Shown here piece by piece: positions 43,695 to 54,950 of a stretch of 64,000 nucleotides of DNA. The stretch's first letter is position 1. Each line of letters opens with the position of its first letter. The notes under the pieces are model-generated. The model saw nothing but the letters and a program-made list of their open reading frames with translations, was not told where the DNA came from and ran no database searches. Origin of the DNA: Pseudomonas sp. KUIN-1 (GTDB taxonomy: Bacteria > Pseudomonadota > Gammaproteobacteria > Pseudomonadales > Pseudomonadaceae); assembly GCF_009176725.1 (NCBI RefSeq), contig NZ_AP020337.1, positions 620,001 through 684,000 on the forward strand, read 5' to 3'. A program made the position numbers and the translations under genes.

Positions 43695-44900
43695 ATGGCT
43701 TGGAATGAGCCGGGTGGCAACTCGAATAATCAAGATCCCTGGGGTGGCAAACGCCGTGGCGGCGACCGCAAGGGACCACCTGATCTCGACGAGGCCTTCC
43801 GTAAGCTGCAGGAAAGCCTGAAGGGGTTGTTCGGCGGCGGTAACAAACGCGGCAGCGATGGCGGCAGCAGTGGCAGTGGTGGCGGTTCAGGCAAGGGCGG
43901 TGGCTTCGGTCTGCTCGGCATCGGGCTTGTCGTACTCGTCGCTTTCTGGCTGTACAGCGCTATCTATGTGGTCGACGAGCAAGAGCAGGCTGTCGTGCTG
44001 CGTTTTGGTCAGTACCACGAGACCGTGGGCCCGGGCCTTAACATCTACTTCCCGCCGTTCGATCGCAAGTACATGGAGAACGTGACTCGCGAGCGTGCCT
44101 ACAGCAAGCAGGGCCAGATGCTCACCGAAGACGAGAACATCGTCGAAGTGCCGCTGACCGTGCAGTACAAGATCAGCGATCTTCAGGCGTTCGTGCTGAA
44201 CGTCGATCAGCCTGAAATCAGCCTGCAGCACGCGACTGAAAGTGCGTTGCGTCATGTCGTGGGTTCCACGGCGATGGATCAGGTCCTGACTGAAGGCCGC
44301 GAACTGATGGCCAGCGAAATCAAGGAGCGTCTGCAACGCTTCCTCGATACCTACCGCACCGGTATCACCGTGACCCAGGTGAACGTGCAGAGCGCCGCCG
44401 CGCCGCGTGAAGTGCAGGAAGCCTTTGATGACGTGATTCGCGCCCGTGAAGACGAGCAGCGTGCACGTAACCAGGCTGAAAGCTACGCCAATGGTGTGAT
44501 CCCGGAAGCCCGTGGTCAGGCTCAGCGTATTCTTGAAGATGCCAACGGTTATCGCGATGAAGTGGTTTCGCGCGCCAAGGGTGAGGCGGATCGCTTTACC
44601 AAACTGGTTGCCGAGTACCGCAAGGCACCTGAAGTCACCCGCCAGCGTCTGTATCTGGACACCATGCAGGAAGTCTTCAGCAACACCAGCAAGGTGCTCG
44701 TGACCGGCGACAAGGGGCAGAACAACCTGCTTTACCTGCCGCTCGACAAGATGATCGAAAGCAGCCGCAGCGGTACCGGCAATGGCTCCAATTCAGGTAC
44801 GCCATCGCAGTCGGCCAATGATGCTGCCGCTGCTGCCGCCGCTGCCCGGGCGAATGAGGCTCAGCAGCGTGGTGAAGTACGTACCAGGGAGACTCGCTGA
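43695..44900 (+). CDS. hflK: FtsH protease activity modulator HflK
   Basis: 401 residues from ATG 43695, with GGAGAG upstream. A Gly/Ser-rich N-terminus (SDGGSSGSGGGSGKGGG) precedes one membrane helix (LGIGLVVLVAFWLYSAIYVV) and an SPFH/band-7 domain. The C-terminus is Ala/Gln-rich. HflK and HflC form a large cage around FtsH in the inner membrane and limit its proteolysis. The stop overlaps the hflC start (TGATG). Confidence 0.97.
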   Translation: MAWNEPGGNSNNQDPWGGKRRGGDRKGPPDLDEAFRKLQESLKGLFGGGNKRGSDGGSSGSGGGSGKGGGFGLLGIGLVVLVAFWLYSAIYVVDEQEQAVVLRFGQYHETVGPGLNIYFPPFDRKYMENVTRERAYSKQGQMLTEDENIVEVPLTVQYKISDLQAFVLNVDQPEISLQHATESALRHVVGSTAMDQVLTEGRELMASEIKERLQRFLDTYRTGITVTQVNVQSAAAPREVQEAFDDVIRAREDEQRARNQAESYANGVIPEARGQAQRILEDANGYRDEVVSRAKGEADRFTKLVAEYRKAPEVTRQRLYLDTMQEVFSNTSKVLVTGDKGQNNLLYLPLDKMIESSRSGTGNGSNSGTPSQSANDAAAAAAAARANEAQQRGEVRTRETR

Positions 44901-45769
44901 TGAGTAACAAATCACTGATCACCCTTATTGTCGGCGTGGTACTGGCGGTCATTGCCTGGAACAGCTTCTACATAGTGTCCCAGACCGAACGCGCTGTTCT
45001 GCTGCAATTCGGTCGTGTGGTCCAGGCTGACGTTCAGCCGGGTCTGCATGTGAAGGTTCCTTACGTGAACCAGGTGCGCAAGTTCGACGGTCGTTTGCTG
45101 ACCCTCGATGCACCGACCCAGCGCTTCCTGACACTGGAAAAGAAAGCGGTCATGGTCGATGCCTACGCCAAGTGGCGTGTGAAGGATGCGGAGCGTTTCT
45201 ACACCGCGACTTCCGGCCTCAAGCAGATCGCCGACGAGCGTCTTTCGCGTCGTCTGGAATCCGGCCTGCGTGACCAGTTCGGCAAGCGCACCCTGCACGA
45301 AGTCGTGTCGGGTGAGCGAGACGCGCTGATGGCGGATATCACCGGTTCGCTGAACCGCATGGCCGAGAAAGAACTGGGGATCGAAGTCGTCGATGTCCGG
45401 GTCAAGGCCATCGATCTGCCGAAGGAAGTGAATCGCAGCGTTTTCGAACGTATGAGCACCGAGCGTGAGCGTGAAGCGCGCGAGCACCGTGCCAAGGGTA
45501 ACGAGCTGGCTGAAGGCATCCGTGCCGACGCCGATCGTCAGCGTCGTGTGCTGCTGGCCGAAGCCTATCGCGAGTCGGAAGAAGCGCGTGGTGATGGTGA
45601 TGCCCAGGCTGCCGCGATCTATTCCAAGGCGTATGGTCAGGACCAGGAGTTCTACGCGTTCTATCGCAGCCTGCGTGCCTACCGCGAAAGCTTTGCGAAC
45701 AAGAGCGACGTGATGGTGCTTGATCCGAACAGCGAATTCTTTCGCTACATGGAAAAAGCCAAGCCGTAA
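44900..45769 (+). CDS. hflC: FtsH protease activity modulator HflC
   Basis: 289 residues from ATG 44900, overlapping hflK by one base. An N-terminal helix (LITLIVGVVLAVIAWNSFYIV) and an SPFH domain (RAVLLQFGRVVQADVQPGLH) continue to the long C-terminal helix (EREREAREHRAKGNELAEG). It partners HflK. Two hairpins follow, and no DUF2065 gene lies between hflC and hisZ, unlike in some pseudomonads. Confidence 0.97.
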   Translation: MSNKSLITLIVGVVLAVIAWNSFYIVSQTERAVLLQFGRVVQADVQPGLHVKVPYVNQVRKFDGRLLTLDAPTQRFLTLEKKAVMVDAYAKWRVKDAERFYTATSGLKQIADERLSRRLESGLRDQFGKRTLHEVVSGERDALMADITGSLNRMAEKELGIEVVDVRVKAIDLPKEVNRSVFERMSTEREREAREHRAKGNELAEGIRADADRQRRVLLAEAYRESEEARGDGDAQAAAIYSKAYGQDQEFYAFYRSLRAYRESFANKSDVMVLDPNSEFFRYMEKAKP

Positions 45770-45777
45770 TTAATCAT

Positions 45778-45863
45778 CCGCCGGGCGGCAAAACCGCCCG
45801 GTGGGGTGAACGTACGGTGAAACGTGTGTATCATGCGGCAGCCGGGAAATTCCCGGCTTTTTT
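45778..45863 (+). terminator. Terminator pair after hflC
   Basis: The first stem is CCGGGCGG/CCGCCCGG with a CAAAA loop (core 45781-45801) and no T run. The second, AGCCGGGA/TCCCGGCT with an AAT loop (45840-45858), is followed by TTTTTT and is a standard intrinsic terminator. The remaining 176 bp up to hisZ show no gene and presumably hold its promoter. Confidence 0.85.
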
Positions 45864-46039
45864 GCGTCTGCACGATTGATTGGCCGTATCTGAATCGGAA
45901 CGCGGCAAGATTTTTCGAGGAAAGTGGTCTGCAAGGCCTGTCTCGGGCATTTGTCGTGCCCGTCATACGGCGCATCACTTTCTGCTTCACTCAAGGTCGG
46001 CCTGTAGGCTGGCCGCCTGGATCACAGGGGAATGGCGTA

Positions 46040-47227
46040 ATGGCAACGGTCGACCGCTGGCTGCTACCAGATGGCATCGAAGAAGTACTGCCACCGGAAG
46101 CGGCGCGCATTGAAGTAGCGCGCCGTCAGGTGTTGGATCTGTTTCAGAGCTGGGGCTATGAGTTTGTCGTCACCCCGCATATCGAGTATCTCGAGTCCCT
46201 GCTGACTGGCGCGGGTTCGGATCTGGATCTGCGCACCTTCAAGGTTATCGACCCGCAATCGGGCCGGCAGATGGGCTTTCGCGCCGACATCACGCCGCAG
46301 GTTGCACGCATCGATGCCCACACCCTCAAACGCGAAGGCCCGAGCCGTCTGTGCTACGCGGGCAGCGTTCTGCACGCCCAGCCGCGCGCGCTGTCGTCCT
46401 CGCGCAGCCCGATACAACTGGGTGCCGAGTTGTACGGCGATGCGAGCCCGAGCAGCGACGTCGAAGTCATCAGTCTGATGCTGGCCATGCTGCAACTGGC
46501 CGATGTGCCGGATGTGCACATGGACCTCGGGCATGTCGGTATCTATCGCGGTCTGGCGCGCGCCGCCGGCCTGTCGGGTGAAGTCGAGCAGCAACTGTTC
46601 GATGCGCTGCAGCGCAAGGCCATTGATGAGGTGATTGCCCTCACCGCTGATCTGCCGCCAGAGCTGGCAACAATGCTGCGCGCTCTGGTTGATCTGTGCG
46701 GTGGTCGTGAGGTGCTGGACGCCGCGCGTGATCGTCTGGCCGGCGCACCGGCGCCGGTGCTGGCCGCGCTGGATGACCTGCTGTCGATCGCCGAGCGTCT
46801 GGCTGCGCGTTTCCCGCAGTTGCCGCTGTACTTTGACCTCGGCGAGCTGCGCGGCTACCACTACCACACCGGTGTGGTGTTTGCGGTATTCGTACCGGGC
46901 GTGGGTCAGTCGATCGCTCAGGGCGGTCGTTACGATGACATCGGTGTCGACTTCGGTCGTGCCCGTCCGGCGACCGGCTTTTCCACCGACCTGAAAACCC
47001 TGGTAACCCTGGGGCAGGCAGAAATCGTCTTACCGTCTGGTGGCATCTGGGTGCCGGACAGTACGGATGCGGCACTCTGGCAGAGGGTTTGTCAGTTGCG
47101 CAGTGAAGGTCAGCGTGTGGTTCAGGCCTTGCCTGGGCAGCAGGCGAGCGCCGCGCGTGAAGCCGACTGTGACCGGCAATTGATTCAGCATGGCGAGCAC
47201 TGGCAGGTAATGCCGCTGGCTTCTTGA
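46040..47227 (+). CDS. hisZ: ATP phosphoribosyltransferase regulatory subunit
   Basis: 395 residues from ATG 46040, with GGGGAATGG upstream; earlier in-frame codons run through the hflC terminator and are rejected. It resembles a catalytically silent class II histidyl-tRNA synthetase: [43 protein letters not shown] and GGRYDDI. HisZ activates the short-form HisG, the first enzyme of histidine synthesis. It lies 54 bp before purA, so the two are probably co-transcribed. Confidence 0.96.
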   Translation: MATVDRWLLPDGIEEVLPPEAARIEVARRQVLDLFQSWGYEFVVTPHIEYLESLLTGAGSDLDLRTFKVIDPQSGRQMGFRADITPQVARIDAHTLKREGPSRLCYAGSVLHAQPRALSSSRSPIQLGAELYGDASPSSDVEVISLMLAMLQLADVPDVHMDLGHVGIYRGLARAAGLSGEVEQQLFDALQRKAIDEVIALTADLPPELATMLRALVDLCGGREVLDAARDRLAGAPAPVLAALDDLLSIAERLAARFPQLPLYFDLGELRGYHYHTGVVFAVFVPGVGQSIAQGGRYDDIGVDFGRARPATGFSTDLKTLVTLGQAEIVLPSGGIWVPDSTDAALWQRVCQLRSEGQRVVQALPGQQASAAREADCDRQLIQHGEHWQVMPLAS

Positions 47228-47266
47228 GTATTCCTGCCGGCCGCCGCCGGCACCAAGTTTGCGTGA

Positions 47267-48574
<1,308 letters not shown>

Positions 48575-48593
48575 TACGTCACCGGGCTGTGCC

Positions 48594-48625
48594 AAAAAGG
48601 GTCGCCTGTGCGGCCCTTTTTTATT
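48594..48625 (+). terminator. Intrinsic terminator after purA
   Basis: Stem AAGGGTCGC with GCGGCCCTT around a CTGT loop, followed by TTTTTTATTTT. Confidence 0.88.
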
Positions 48626-48745
48626 TTCGCGCCGAGGGCAGGGAAGCGCACAAAAGTGAGACTTGTGTCACGGCACGGCGCTTGCTACAAAGATGACAGA
48701 AAAGTGCCATCATTTTAATGGCGCTGAGGGTGGAGGGATTCTCCT

Positions 48746-50680
48746 GTGTCTGCTGTCTTATCTCTGTTGCAAAGTCGTTTGCTGCGCCCGGTCTTCATCG
48801 CGCTGGGCATCGCTCTTTTGGTGCAGGTCGTGGTGGCGGTTGCGCTTACCCGGAGCACGGTCACCGCGCTTGAGGCTGATCTCGCCAGTCGTCTCGGGGT
48901 AGATTCGCAACATCTTTCCTCAGAGCTGGAGTCGGCGAGTAGCGAAGTGACGTCGAGCCTCGATGCGTTGTCAGCCAGCACTCGTCAGCGCCTGAGTGTC
49001 GGGCTCTCTACCCGTCTGAAGGACGAGCAGGCTCAACTGCGTGCCACGCTGGAGAAAGACCTTCGCGAGTCCGCGACCGACATGGCTGAACTGCTCGCCG
49101 CCGTCGCTCCACGCGCCATGTGGGACAACGACACACCAACGCTTTCCGAATTCGCACGCCGTGCCCAGCGCAATCCCAATGTACTGTTCGTGGTTTATGA
49201 CGACGCCGCAGGTGAGCACCTTACGCGTTACATGAACCGCGACAATCCGCTGGTCAAGGCCTTGCTGGCCAAGGGCGAAGGCGAGCGGGCGATGGACAAG
49301 GTCCTCAATGCGGCGAAAAACGATCCTTCTGTGTATTACGTTGAAGCGTCCATCAGCCCTAACGGTGTGGAGATCGGCAAGGTGCGCATGGGTGTATCCA
49401 CGGCAACGGTCGAAGAGAATCTTGCCGCCCTGGACAAGCGTTTCGCGACCCTGATCACCAGTGGTGAACAGTTGGTGTCCGACAGCCTTGCCAGTGCCTC
49501 GAAAGACAGCTCGACCGCCTTGCGCACGCGTCTGCAGTCGGCTCAGGCGGCAGGGGTGGCGATGACCGCCAACACGCGTGTTGCGGTTCAGGAAGCTGCC
49601 GAAACACTGCGCTGGAGAATCGGCATGGGTCTGGCGCTGGTCGGCCTGTGTGTCTTGCTGTTACTGGCGGTGGTGCTCGGACGTCGGGTTGTCAGCAAGC
49701 TGCATCTGCTGATCGCGGCACTCAATGACCTGGCGGCGGGTGAGGGTGATCTGACCAAGCGCGTCAAGCTGGACAGTAATGACGAGATTGGTGATATGTC
49801 GGTCGCGGTCAACTGCTTCATCGACAAGCTGCAACCTATCGTCCGCGAGGCAGGCGAAGTGGCGCAGCGCACCGGGCAGGAAATCGGTGTCATGAGCGAG
49901 CGTAACGCCGGCGCCGATGCGGCGGCCGAATTGCAGCGGGACGAAGTAGCGGCCAGCCTCAAAGCGCTGGAGCAGATGGCCGACGAGGCGCAGTCGGAAA
50001 GCCACGCGATGCAGGCGGCTTTGCGTCAGGTTATCGACATCAAGCAGGCGACCGACGAAAACACCCGCACGTCCAGTCAGGTTGGCGGGCTGATCGAAGC
50101 GTTGGCCGGGCAGGTCGAGACCGGTGCGCAAGTCATCGAGCGTCTGGCGCAGCAAAGTCAGCAGATCGAGGTGGTGCTGGAAGTCATTCATGGTATTGCC
50201 GAACAAACCAACCTGCTGGCGCTGAACGCAGCTATCGAAGCGGCCCGTGCAGGGGAGACGGGCAGGGGCTTTGCCGTGGTGGCCGATGAGGTGCGGGCGC
50301 TGGCCAGCAAGACTCAAAGCTCGACGGGCGATATTCAGGAACACATCGTGGCCTTGCAGCGCGGCGCGAAAGAGGCGGTCGCTGCCATCGGCATCGCCGG
50401 GCGTCAGGCCAAGGAGGGGCTGGAGGTATTGCGCGACAGCGCCAAGCGCCAGCAGACGGTGCAGGCATCCGTGGAGCAGGTGCATGCGGCCATCGGTCTG
50501 GCGACCAAGGCGGCCGTTCATCAGGCTGAAGGTGCCCAGGCGGTGCGTGGTCGGGTAGAGGTGATCCATGCTCAGGCCGAGCGTGCTGCGAAGGCTGTGG
50601 TGGAGACGACCGCCAGCGGCAAAGTGCTCGATGGACTGGCTGCACAGTTGAAGGCGAGCCTGGGGCAGTTTCGGGCATGA
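48746..50680 (+). CDS. Methyl-accepting chemotaxis protein
   Basis: 644 residues from GTG 48746, with GGAGGG 9 nt upstream. One membrane helix ([18 protein letters not shown]), a periplasmic sensor of about 260 residues, a second helix ([20 protein letters not shown]), a HAMP domain and a signalling hairpin with the conserved tip [19 protein letters not shown]. No C-terminal CheR-tethering pentapeptide is seen. The sensor contains a dCache/PilJ-like helical stretch but the ligand is unknown. It has its own upstream terminator and faces the minus-strand tRNA genes. Confidence 0.94.
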   Translation: MSAVLSLLQSRLLRPVFIALGIALLVQVVVAVALTRSTVTALEADLASRLGVDSQHLSSELESASSEVTSSLDALSASTRQRLSVGLSTRLKDEQAQLRATLEKDLRESATDMAELLAAVAPRAMWDNDTPTLSEFARRAQRNPNVLFVVYDDAAGEHLTRYMNRDNPLVKALLAKGEGERAMDKVLNAAKNDPSVYYVEASISPNGVEIGKVRMGVSTATVEENLAALDKRFATLITSGEQLVSDSLASASKDSSTALRTRLQSAQAAGVAMTANTRVAVQEAAETLRWRIGMGLALVGLCVLLLLAVVLGRRVVSKLHLLIAALNDLAAGEGDLTKRVKLDSNDEIGDMSVAVNCFIDKLQPIVREAGEVAQRTGQEIGVMSERNAGADAAAELQRDEVAASLKALEQMADEAQSESHAMQAALRQVIDIKQATDENTRTSSQVGGLIEALAGQVETGAQVIERLAQQSQQIEVVLEVIHGIAEQTNLLALNAAIEAARAGETGRGFAVVADEVRALASKTQSSTGDIQEHIVALQRGAKEAVAAIGIAGRQAKEGLEVLRDSAKRQQTVQASVEQVHAAIGLATKAAVHQAEGAQAVRGRVEVIHAQAERAAKAVVETTASGKVLDGLAAQLKASLGQFRA

Positions 50681-50752
50681 GCGCCAGGTGCAGCGCTGCA
50701 AGTGTGGTGCTGCACTGTCTGCAGGAGGGAGGGCTTTTCGAGTGCCAAACGC

Positions 50753-50782
50753 AAAAAACCGAGCCATTGGCTCGGTTTTTTT
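50753..50782. terminator. Terminator between the chemoreceptor and tRNA-Leu copy 1
   Basis: AAAAAACCGAGCC-ATT-GGCTCGGTTTTTT: a stem with A and T tracts on both sides that can stop transcription from either direction. Confidence 0.92.
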
Positions 50783-50786
50783 GAAT

Positions 50787-50873
50787 TGGTGCCCAGAAGA
50801 AGACTCGAACTTCCACGACCTTGCGGTCACCAGCACCTGAAGCTGGCGTGTCTACCAATTTCACCATCTGGGC
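50787..50873 (-). tRNA. tRNA-Leu (anticodon CAG), copy 1
   Basis: 87 nt including an encoded CCA, read 5' GCCCAGATGGTGAAATTGG and ending TGGGCACCA. The anticodon stem CCAGC/GCTGG holds loop TTCAGGT, so the anticodon is CAG for the abundant CUG codon. A long variable arm (GGTGACCGCAAGGTCGT region) marks it as type II. The promoter is TTTACA-N17-TATAGT (50931-50936 and 50908-50913 on the plus coordinates). Confidence 0.96.
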
Positions 50874-50907
50874 AGCATCAGCAGCGCGTACGCCGTTGAT
50901 GGGGCGC

Positions 50908-50936
50908 ACTATACGGCGATCGTTTTACTCTGTAAA
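50908..50936 (-). promoter_or_regulatory. Sigma-70 promoter of tRNA-Leu copy 1
   Basis: On the minus strand: -35 TTTACA, 17-bp spacer, -10 TATAGT. The tRNA 5' end is 35 nt beyond the -10. A GCGC-rich discriminator just after the -10 fits stringent control of stable RNA. Confidence 0.82.
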
Positions 50937-50972
50937 CCCCTGTTTTGATTTAATAATCAAACCCTGAAAATG

Positions 50973-50998
50973 CAAAAACCCGCTTTCGCGGGTTTTTG
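50973..50998 (-). terminator. Intrinsic terminator after tRNA-Leu copy 2
   Basis: CAAAAACCCGC-TTTC-GCGGGTTTTTG stem, located 35 nt beyond the CCA end of the second tRNA. Confidence 0.9.
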
Positions 50999-51033
50999 TG
51001 AGGCTTGAGACTGTTGTAGTCTGTTGCCTGAAT

Positions 51034-51120
51034 TGGTGCCCAGAAGAAGACTCGAACTTCCACGACCTTGCGGTCACCAGCACCTGAAGCTGGCGTGTCT
51101 ACCAATTTCACCATCTGGGC
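51034..51120 (-). tRNA. tRNA-Leu (anticodon CAG), copy 2
   Basis: 87 nt, sequence identical to copy 1 as far as I can compare base by base. It has its own promoter (TTTACA-N17-TATAGT at 51155-51183) and its own terminator, so the two genes are separate transcription units arising from a local duplication. Confidence 0.96.
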
Positions 51121-51154
51121 AGTATCAACAGGCATCAACCTGTCGATGGCGCGC

Positions 51155-51183
51155 ACTATACGGAGCGCCTTTTAGGCTGTAAA
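51155..51183 (-). promoter_or_regulatory. Sigma-70 promoter of tRNA-Leu copy 2
   Basis: Minus-strand TTTACA (51178-51183), exact 17-bp spacer, TATAGT (51155-51160), followed by the same GCGCGCC-type discriminator as copy 1. Confidence 0.82.
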
Positions 51184-51345
51184 GCCCGGCAGTGAAAAAA
51201 ACCCGAAAAAAATCGCGGACGGCGTGTTTCGGGTGTTTCAGCGGGGTCCAGGAGGCTTTTTGTCCAGTGGATTGAGCGTGAAATTTCCCGTTTCATGAGG
51301 TCTATGCCAAACTAACCCCTATATATACAAGGTGAAAACTATCTA

Positions 51346-53979
51346 ATGGCCGATTGGCAGTCCCTCGATCCCGAGGCCGCTCGTGAAGCGGAAAAATACG
51401 AAAACCCTATTCCCAGCCGCGAGCTGATCTTGCAGCACCTTGCCGAGCGCGGTTCGCCGGCCAGTCGCGAGCAACTGGTCGAAGAGTTCGGCCTGACCAC
51501 CGAAGATCAATTCGAGGCTCTGCGCCGCCGCCTTCGGGCGATGGAGCGTGACGCCCAGTTGATCTACACCCGTCGCGGCACTTACGCACCGGTAGACAAG
51601 CTTGACCTGATCCTCGGTCGCATCTCCGGGCATCGTGATGGCTTCGGCTTTCTGGTGCCGGACGACGGCTCCGACGACCTGTTCATGAGCCCGGCGCAAA
51701 TGCGCCTGGTGTTCGACGGTGACCGGGCGCTGGCGCGTGTTTCCGGCCTTGACCGTCGCGGCCGCCGCGAAGGCGTGATCGTCGAAGTGATCTCGCGTGC
51801 TCACGAAAGCATAGTGGGTCGCTATTTCGAAGAAAGCGGCATTGGTTTTGTCGTACCCGACAACCCGAAAATCCAGCAGGAAGTGCTGGTAACGCCGGGT
51901 CGTAACAACGGCGCCAAGATCGGCCAGTTCGTCGAGGTGAAAATCACCCATTGGCCGACACCGCGATTCCAGCCGCAGGGCGATGTGATCGAAGTGGTGG
52001 GCAACTACATGGCGCCCGGCATGGAGATCGATGTCGCGCTACGTACCTACGACATTCCGCACGTGTGGCCCGAGGCCGTACTCAAAGAGGCTGCCAAGCT
52101 CAAGCCGGAAGTCGAAGAGAAGGACAAGGAACACCGCGTCGATCTGCGCCATCTGCCGTTCGTGACCATCGACGGCGAAGACGCTCGCGACTTCGACGAT
52201 GCGGTCTATTGCGAAGCCAAACCGGGCAAACTGCGTTTGTTCTCCGGCGGCTGGAAGCTCTACGTGGCGATTGCCGACGTATCGAGCTACGTGAAGATCG
52301 GCTCGGCGCTGGATGCTGAATCCCAGGTGCGCGGCAACTCGGTGTATTTCCCCGAGCGCGTCGTGCCCATGCTGCCTGAGCAATTGTCCAACGGCCTGTG
52401 CTCGCTGAACCCGCACGTCGATCGTCTGGCCATGGTTTGCGAGATGACCATCTCCAAGACCGGCGAGATGACTGACTACGTGTTCTACGAAGGTATCATC
52501 CACTCCCACGCTCGCCTGACCTACAACAAGGTCAGCACGATTCTGGAACAGCCGAAAACCGCTGAAGCCAAGAGCCTGCGCGGCGAATACGGCGATGTGG
52601 TGCCGCACCTCAAACAGCTTTATGCGATGTACAAGGTATTGCTGGGCGCGCGCCATGTTCGTGGTGCGATCGATTTCGAAACTCAGGAAACCCGGATCAT
52701 CTTCGGTTCCGAGCGCAAGATTGCCGAAATCCGTCCGACCACCCGTAACGATGCCCACAAGCTGATCGAGGAATGCATGCTGGCCGCCAACGTGGCCACC
52801 GCGCAGTTCCTGAAGAAGCATGAAATTCCTGCGTTGTACCGCGTCCACGACGGTCCGCCGCCAGAGCGCCTGGAAAAACTGCGCGCATTCCTCGGTGAGC
52901 TGGGTCTGACGCTGCACAAAGGCAAGGAAGGTCCGACACCTAAGGATTATCAGGCGCTGCTTGAAACCGTTCGCGACCGTCCTGACTACCACCTGATCCA
53001 GACCGTGATGTTGCGTTCGTTGAGTCAGGCGGTCTACAGCTCGGACAACAACGGTCACTTTGGTCTGAATTACGAAGCGTATACGCACTTCACGTCGCCG
53101 ATCCGTCGTTATCCGGACCTGCTGACTCATCGCGCGATCCGCAGCGTCATTCGCTCCAAGCAGGATACGCCGCACGTTCGTCGTGCCGGTGCTGCGACGA
53201 TTCCGAAGGCGCGCATTTACCCGTACGACGATGCGCTGCTCGACCAGTTGGGCGAACAATGCTCAATGAGCGAGCGCCGTGCCGACGAGGCTACGCGCGA
53301 CGTAGTCAACTGGCTCAAGTGCGAATACATGAAGGATCGCGTCGGCGAGTCGTTCCCGGGCGTGATCACCGCTGTAACCGGCTTTGGTCTGTTCGTCGAG
53401 CTCACCGATATCTATGTCGAAGGCCTGGTCCACGTGACCGCCTTGCCGGGTGACTACTACCACTTCGATCCGCTGCACCACCGCCTTGCCGGCGAGCGTA
53501 CCGGGCGTAACTTCCGCCTGGGCGACACCGTTGAGGTGCGGGTCATGCGCGTCGATCTGGACGAGCGCAAGATCGATTTCGAGATATCCGAAGCGGCAGC
53601 GGCTGCGAAGCCGACGGCGCGCAAGCGTCGTGGTAATGACACCGCGGCACCTGCTGCCACAACCACGGCTGAAAAGGACAAGGCGCCGGCCAAGTCCGGG
53701 CGTCGTAGCGCTTCGACCAAGGAAAGCAGCCCCGAAGCGTATCGCCCGAGCGATGCCGCGGCGAAAAACGCAGAAGTGCGTAAAAGCCGCGAGCTGAAAA
53801 AAGCGCTTCTGGCAGACGCGAAGGGTGGTAGCAAGGCATCGTCGGGAAAGTCTGACAGGTCGGGCTCTGCGCCTTCATCGGGCAAGCCGGCCAGCAAACA
53901 CCGTAAAGGCTCGTCAAAAACGGGCTCCGCGCCAGCTGCGAAAAGCAGTGGCGCTCGTAAACCCAAGGCCAAGTCATGA
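51346..53979 (+). CDS. rnr: Ribonuclease R
   Basis: 877 residues from ATG 51346. Order: N-terminal winged-helix, cold-shock domains, RNB catalytic domain with DGEDARDFDDAVY (metal-binding Asp cluster), an S1 domain (FPGVITAVTGFGLFVELTD) and a very basic, Lys/Ser/Ala-rich tail from about residue 750. The processive 3'-5' exonuclease unwinds structured RNA and acts in rRNA quality control and cold growth. It overlaps rlmB by four bases. Confidence 0.98.
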   Translation: MADWQSLDPEAAREAEKYENPIPSRELILQHLAERGSPASREQLVEEFGLTTEDQFEALRRRLRAMERDAQLIYTRRGTYAPVDKLDLILGRISGHRDGFGFLVPDDGSDDLFMSPAQMRLVFDGDRALARVSGLDRRGRREGVIVEVISRAHESIVGRYFEESGIGFVVPDNPKIQQEVLVTPGRNNGAKIGQFVEVKITHWPTPRFQPQGDVIEVVGNYMAPGMEIDVALRTYDIPHVWPEAVLKEAAKLKPEVEEKDKEHRVDLRHLPFVTIDGEDARDFDDAVYCEAKPGKLRLFSGGWKLYVAIADVSSYVKIGSALDAESQVRGNSVYFPERVVPMLPEQLSNGLCSLNPHVDRLAMVCEMTISKTGEMTDYVFYEGIIHSHARLTYNKVSTILEQPKTAEAKSLRGEYGDVVPHLKQLYAMYKVLLGARHVRGAIDFETQETRIIFGSERKIAEIRPTTRNDAHKLIEECMLAANVATAQFLKKHEIPALYRVHDGPPPERLEKLRAFLGELGLTLHKGKEGPTPKDYQALLETVRDRPDYHLIQTVMLRSLSQAVYSSDNNGHFGLNYEAYTHFTSPIRRYPDLLTHRAIRSVIRSKQDTPHVRRAGAATIPKARIYPYDDALLDQLGEQCSMSERRADEATRDVVNWLKCEYMKDRVGESFPGVITAVTGFGLFVELTDIYVEGLVHVTALPGDYYHFDPLHHRLAGERTGRNFRLGDTVEVRVMRVDLDERKIDFEISEAAAAAKPTARKRRGNDTAAPAATTTAEKDKAPAKSGRRSASTKESSPEAYRPSDAAAKNAEVRKSRELKKALLADAKGGSKASSGKSDRSGSAPSSGKPASKHRKGSSKTGSAPAAKSSGARKPKAKS

Positions 53980-54731
53980 GTCAGCTGGAAAAAATCTACG
54001 GCGTTCACGCCGTAGAAGCGTTACTTCGTCATCATCCGAAACGCGTCAAGCACATCTGGCTGGCCGAGGGTCGTAACGACCCTCGCGTCCAGACGCTGGT
54101 GGCGCTGGCAGCCGAGAATCGCGTGACCATCGGGCAGGCCGAGCGCCGCGAAATGGATGCCTGGGTCGAGGGCGTGCATCAGGGCGTTGTTGCCGACGTG
54201 AGCCCGAGTCAGGTCTGGGGCGAGGCCATGCTCGACGAACTGCTGGACCGCAGTGAAGGCTCGCCGCTGCTGTTGGTGCTGGACGGCGTGACCGATCCGC
54301 ACAACCTCGGCGCTTGCCTGCGTACTGCTGATGCAGCAGGTGCGCTGGCGGTCATCGTACCCAAGGACAAATCCGCAACCCTGACGCCGGCTGTGCGCAA
54401 GGTCGCCTGCGGTGCCGCCGAGGTCATCCCGCTCGTGGCAGTGACCAACCTGGCGCGTACGCTGGAAAAACTGCAGCAGCGCGGATTGTGGGTGGTCGGT
54501 ACTGCGGGCGAGGCCGAGGTCGAGCTGTATCAGCAGGACCTGACCGGGCCGACCATCATTATCATGGGCGCCGAAGGCAAGGGCATGCGCCGCCTGACCC
54601 GTGAGCATTGTGATTATCTGGTGCGCCTGCCGATGGCGGGCAGTGTCAGCAGTCTCAATGTGTCGGTCGCGACCGGCGTGTGTCTGTTTGAAGCGCTGCG
54701 CCAGCGATCCGCCAAGCGGAAGCCGGCTTAG
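53976..54731 (+). CDS. rlmB: 23S rRNA (guanosine-2251-2'-O)-methyltransferase
   Basis: 251 residues from ATG 53976 (ATGA overlap with rnr). A SPOUT-class enzyme: N-terminal substrate-binding domain (EKIYGVHAVEALLRHHP), then the knotted motifs DPHNLGACLRTADAAG, IMGAEGKGMRRLT and PMAGSVSSLNVSVATGVCLFE. It methylates G2251 in the ribosomal P loop. The rnr-rlmB pairing is conserved in gammaproteobacteria. Confidence 0.97.
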   Translation: MSQLEKIYGVHAVEALLRHHPKRVKHIWLAEGRNDPRVQTLVALAAENRVTIGQAERREMDAWVEGVHQGVVADVSPSQVWGEAMLDELLDRSEGSPLLLVLDGVTDPHNLGACLRTADAAGALAVIVPKDKSATLTPAVRKVACGAAEVIPLVAVTNLARTLEKLQQRGLWVVGTAGEAEVELYQQDLTGPTIIIMGAEGKGMRRLTREHCDYLVRLPMAGSVSSLNVSVATGVCLFEALRQRSAKRKPA

Positions 54732-54732
54732 T

Positions 54733-54863
54733 AGCAGCTGCAAGCTGCAAGCTGCAAGCCTCAAGCTACAAGCTACAAGCGGACTGCTTCTACTTGTAGC
54801 TTTCCACTTGCAGCTTGTAGCTCCTTCCCCATTTGTAGCTTTCCACTTGCAGCTTGCAGCTGC
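54733..54863. repeat. Heptamer repeats (AGCTGCA/AGCTACA) in inverted arrangement
   Basis: Left arm (about 54734-54780): AGCTGCA repeated three times, then AAGCTACA repeats. Right arm (about 54797-54862): TTGTAGCT and CTTGCAGCTTGTAGCT copies in the reverse sense, interrupted by CCTTCCCCATTTG. The arms can fold on each other. It lies between rlmB and the rpsF leader and contains no gene. Confidence 0.88.
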
Positions 54864-54950
54864 CTTCTCTACACTTGCGCCCCTTGCTGTCACGGCAGGC
54901 GCGCATGTGCCTGTCCCTGAGCAAGACCAACAGTGTCATTCACTCCTTGT

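Noticed and set aside
45824..46039. N-terminal extension of hisZ or a remnant of a DUF2065 gene
   Set aside because: The region contains the hflC terminator; translated frames show no DUF2065 features and HisZ begins normally at 46040.
48687..48713. Sigma-28 promoter for the chemoreceptor gene
   Set aside because: The best match (CAAAGATG-N10-GCCATCAT) misses most -10 positions and has the wrong spacing.
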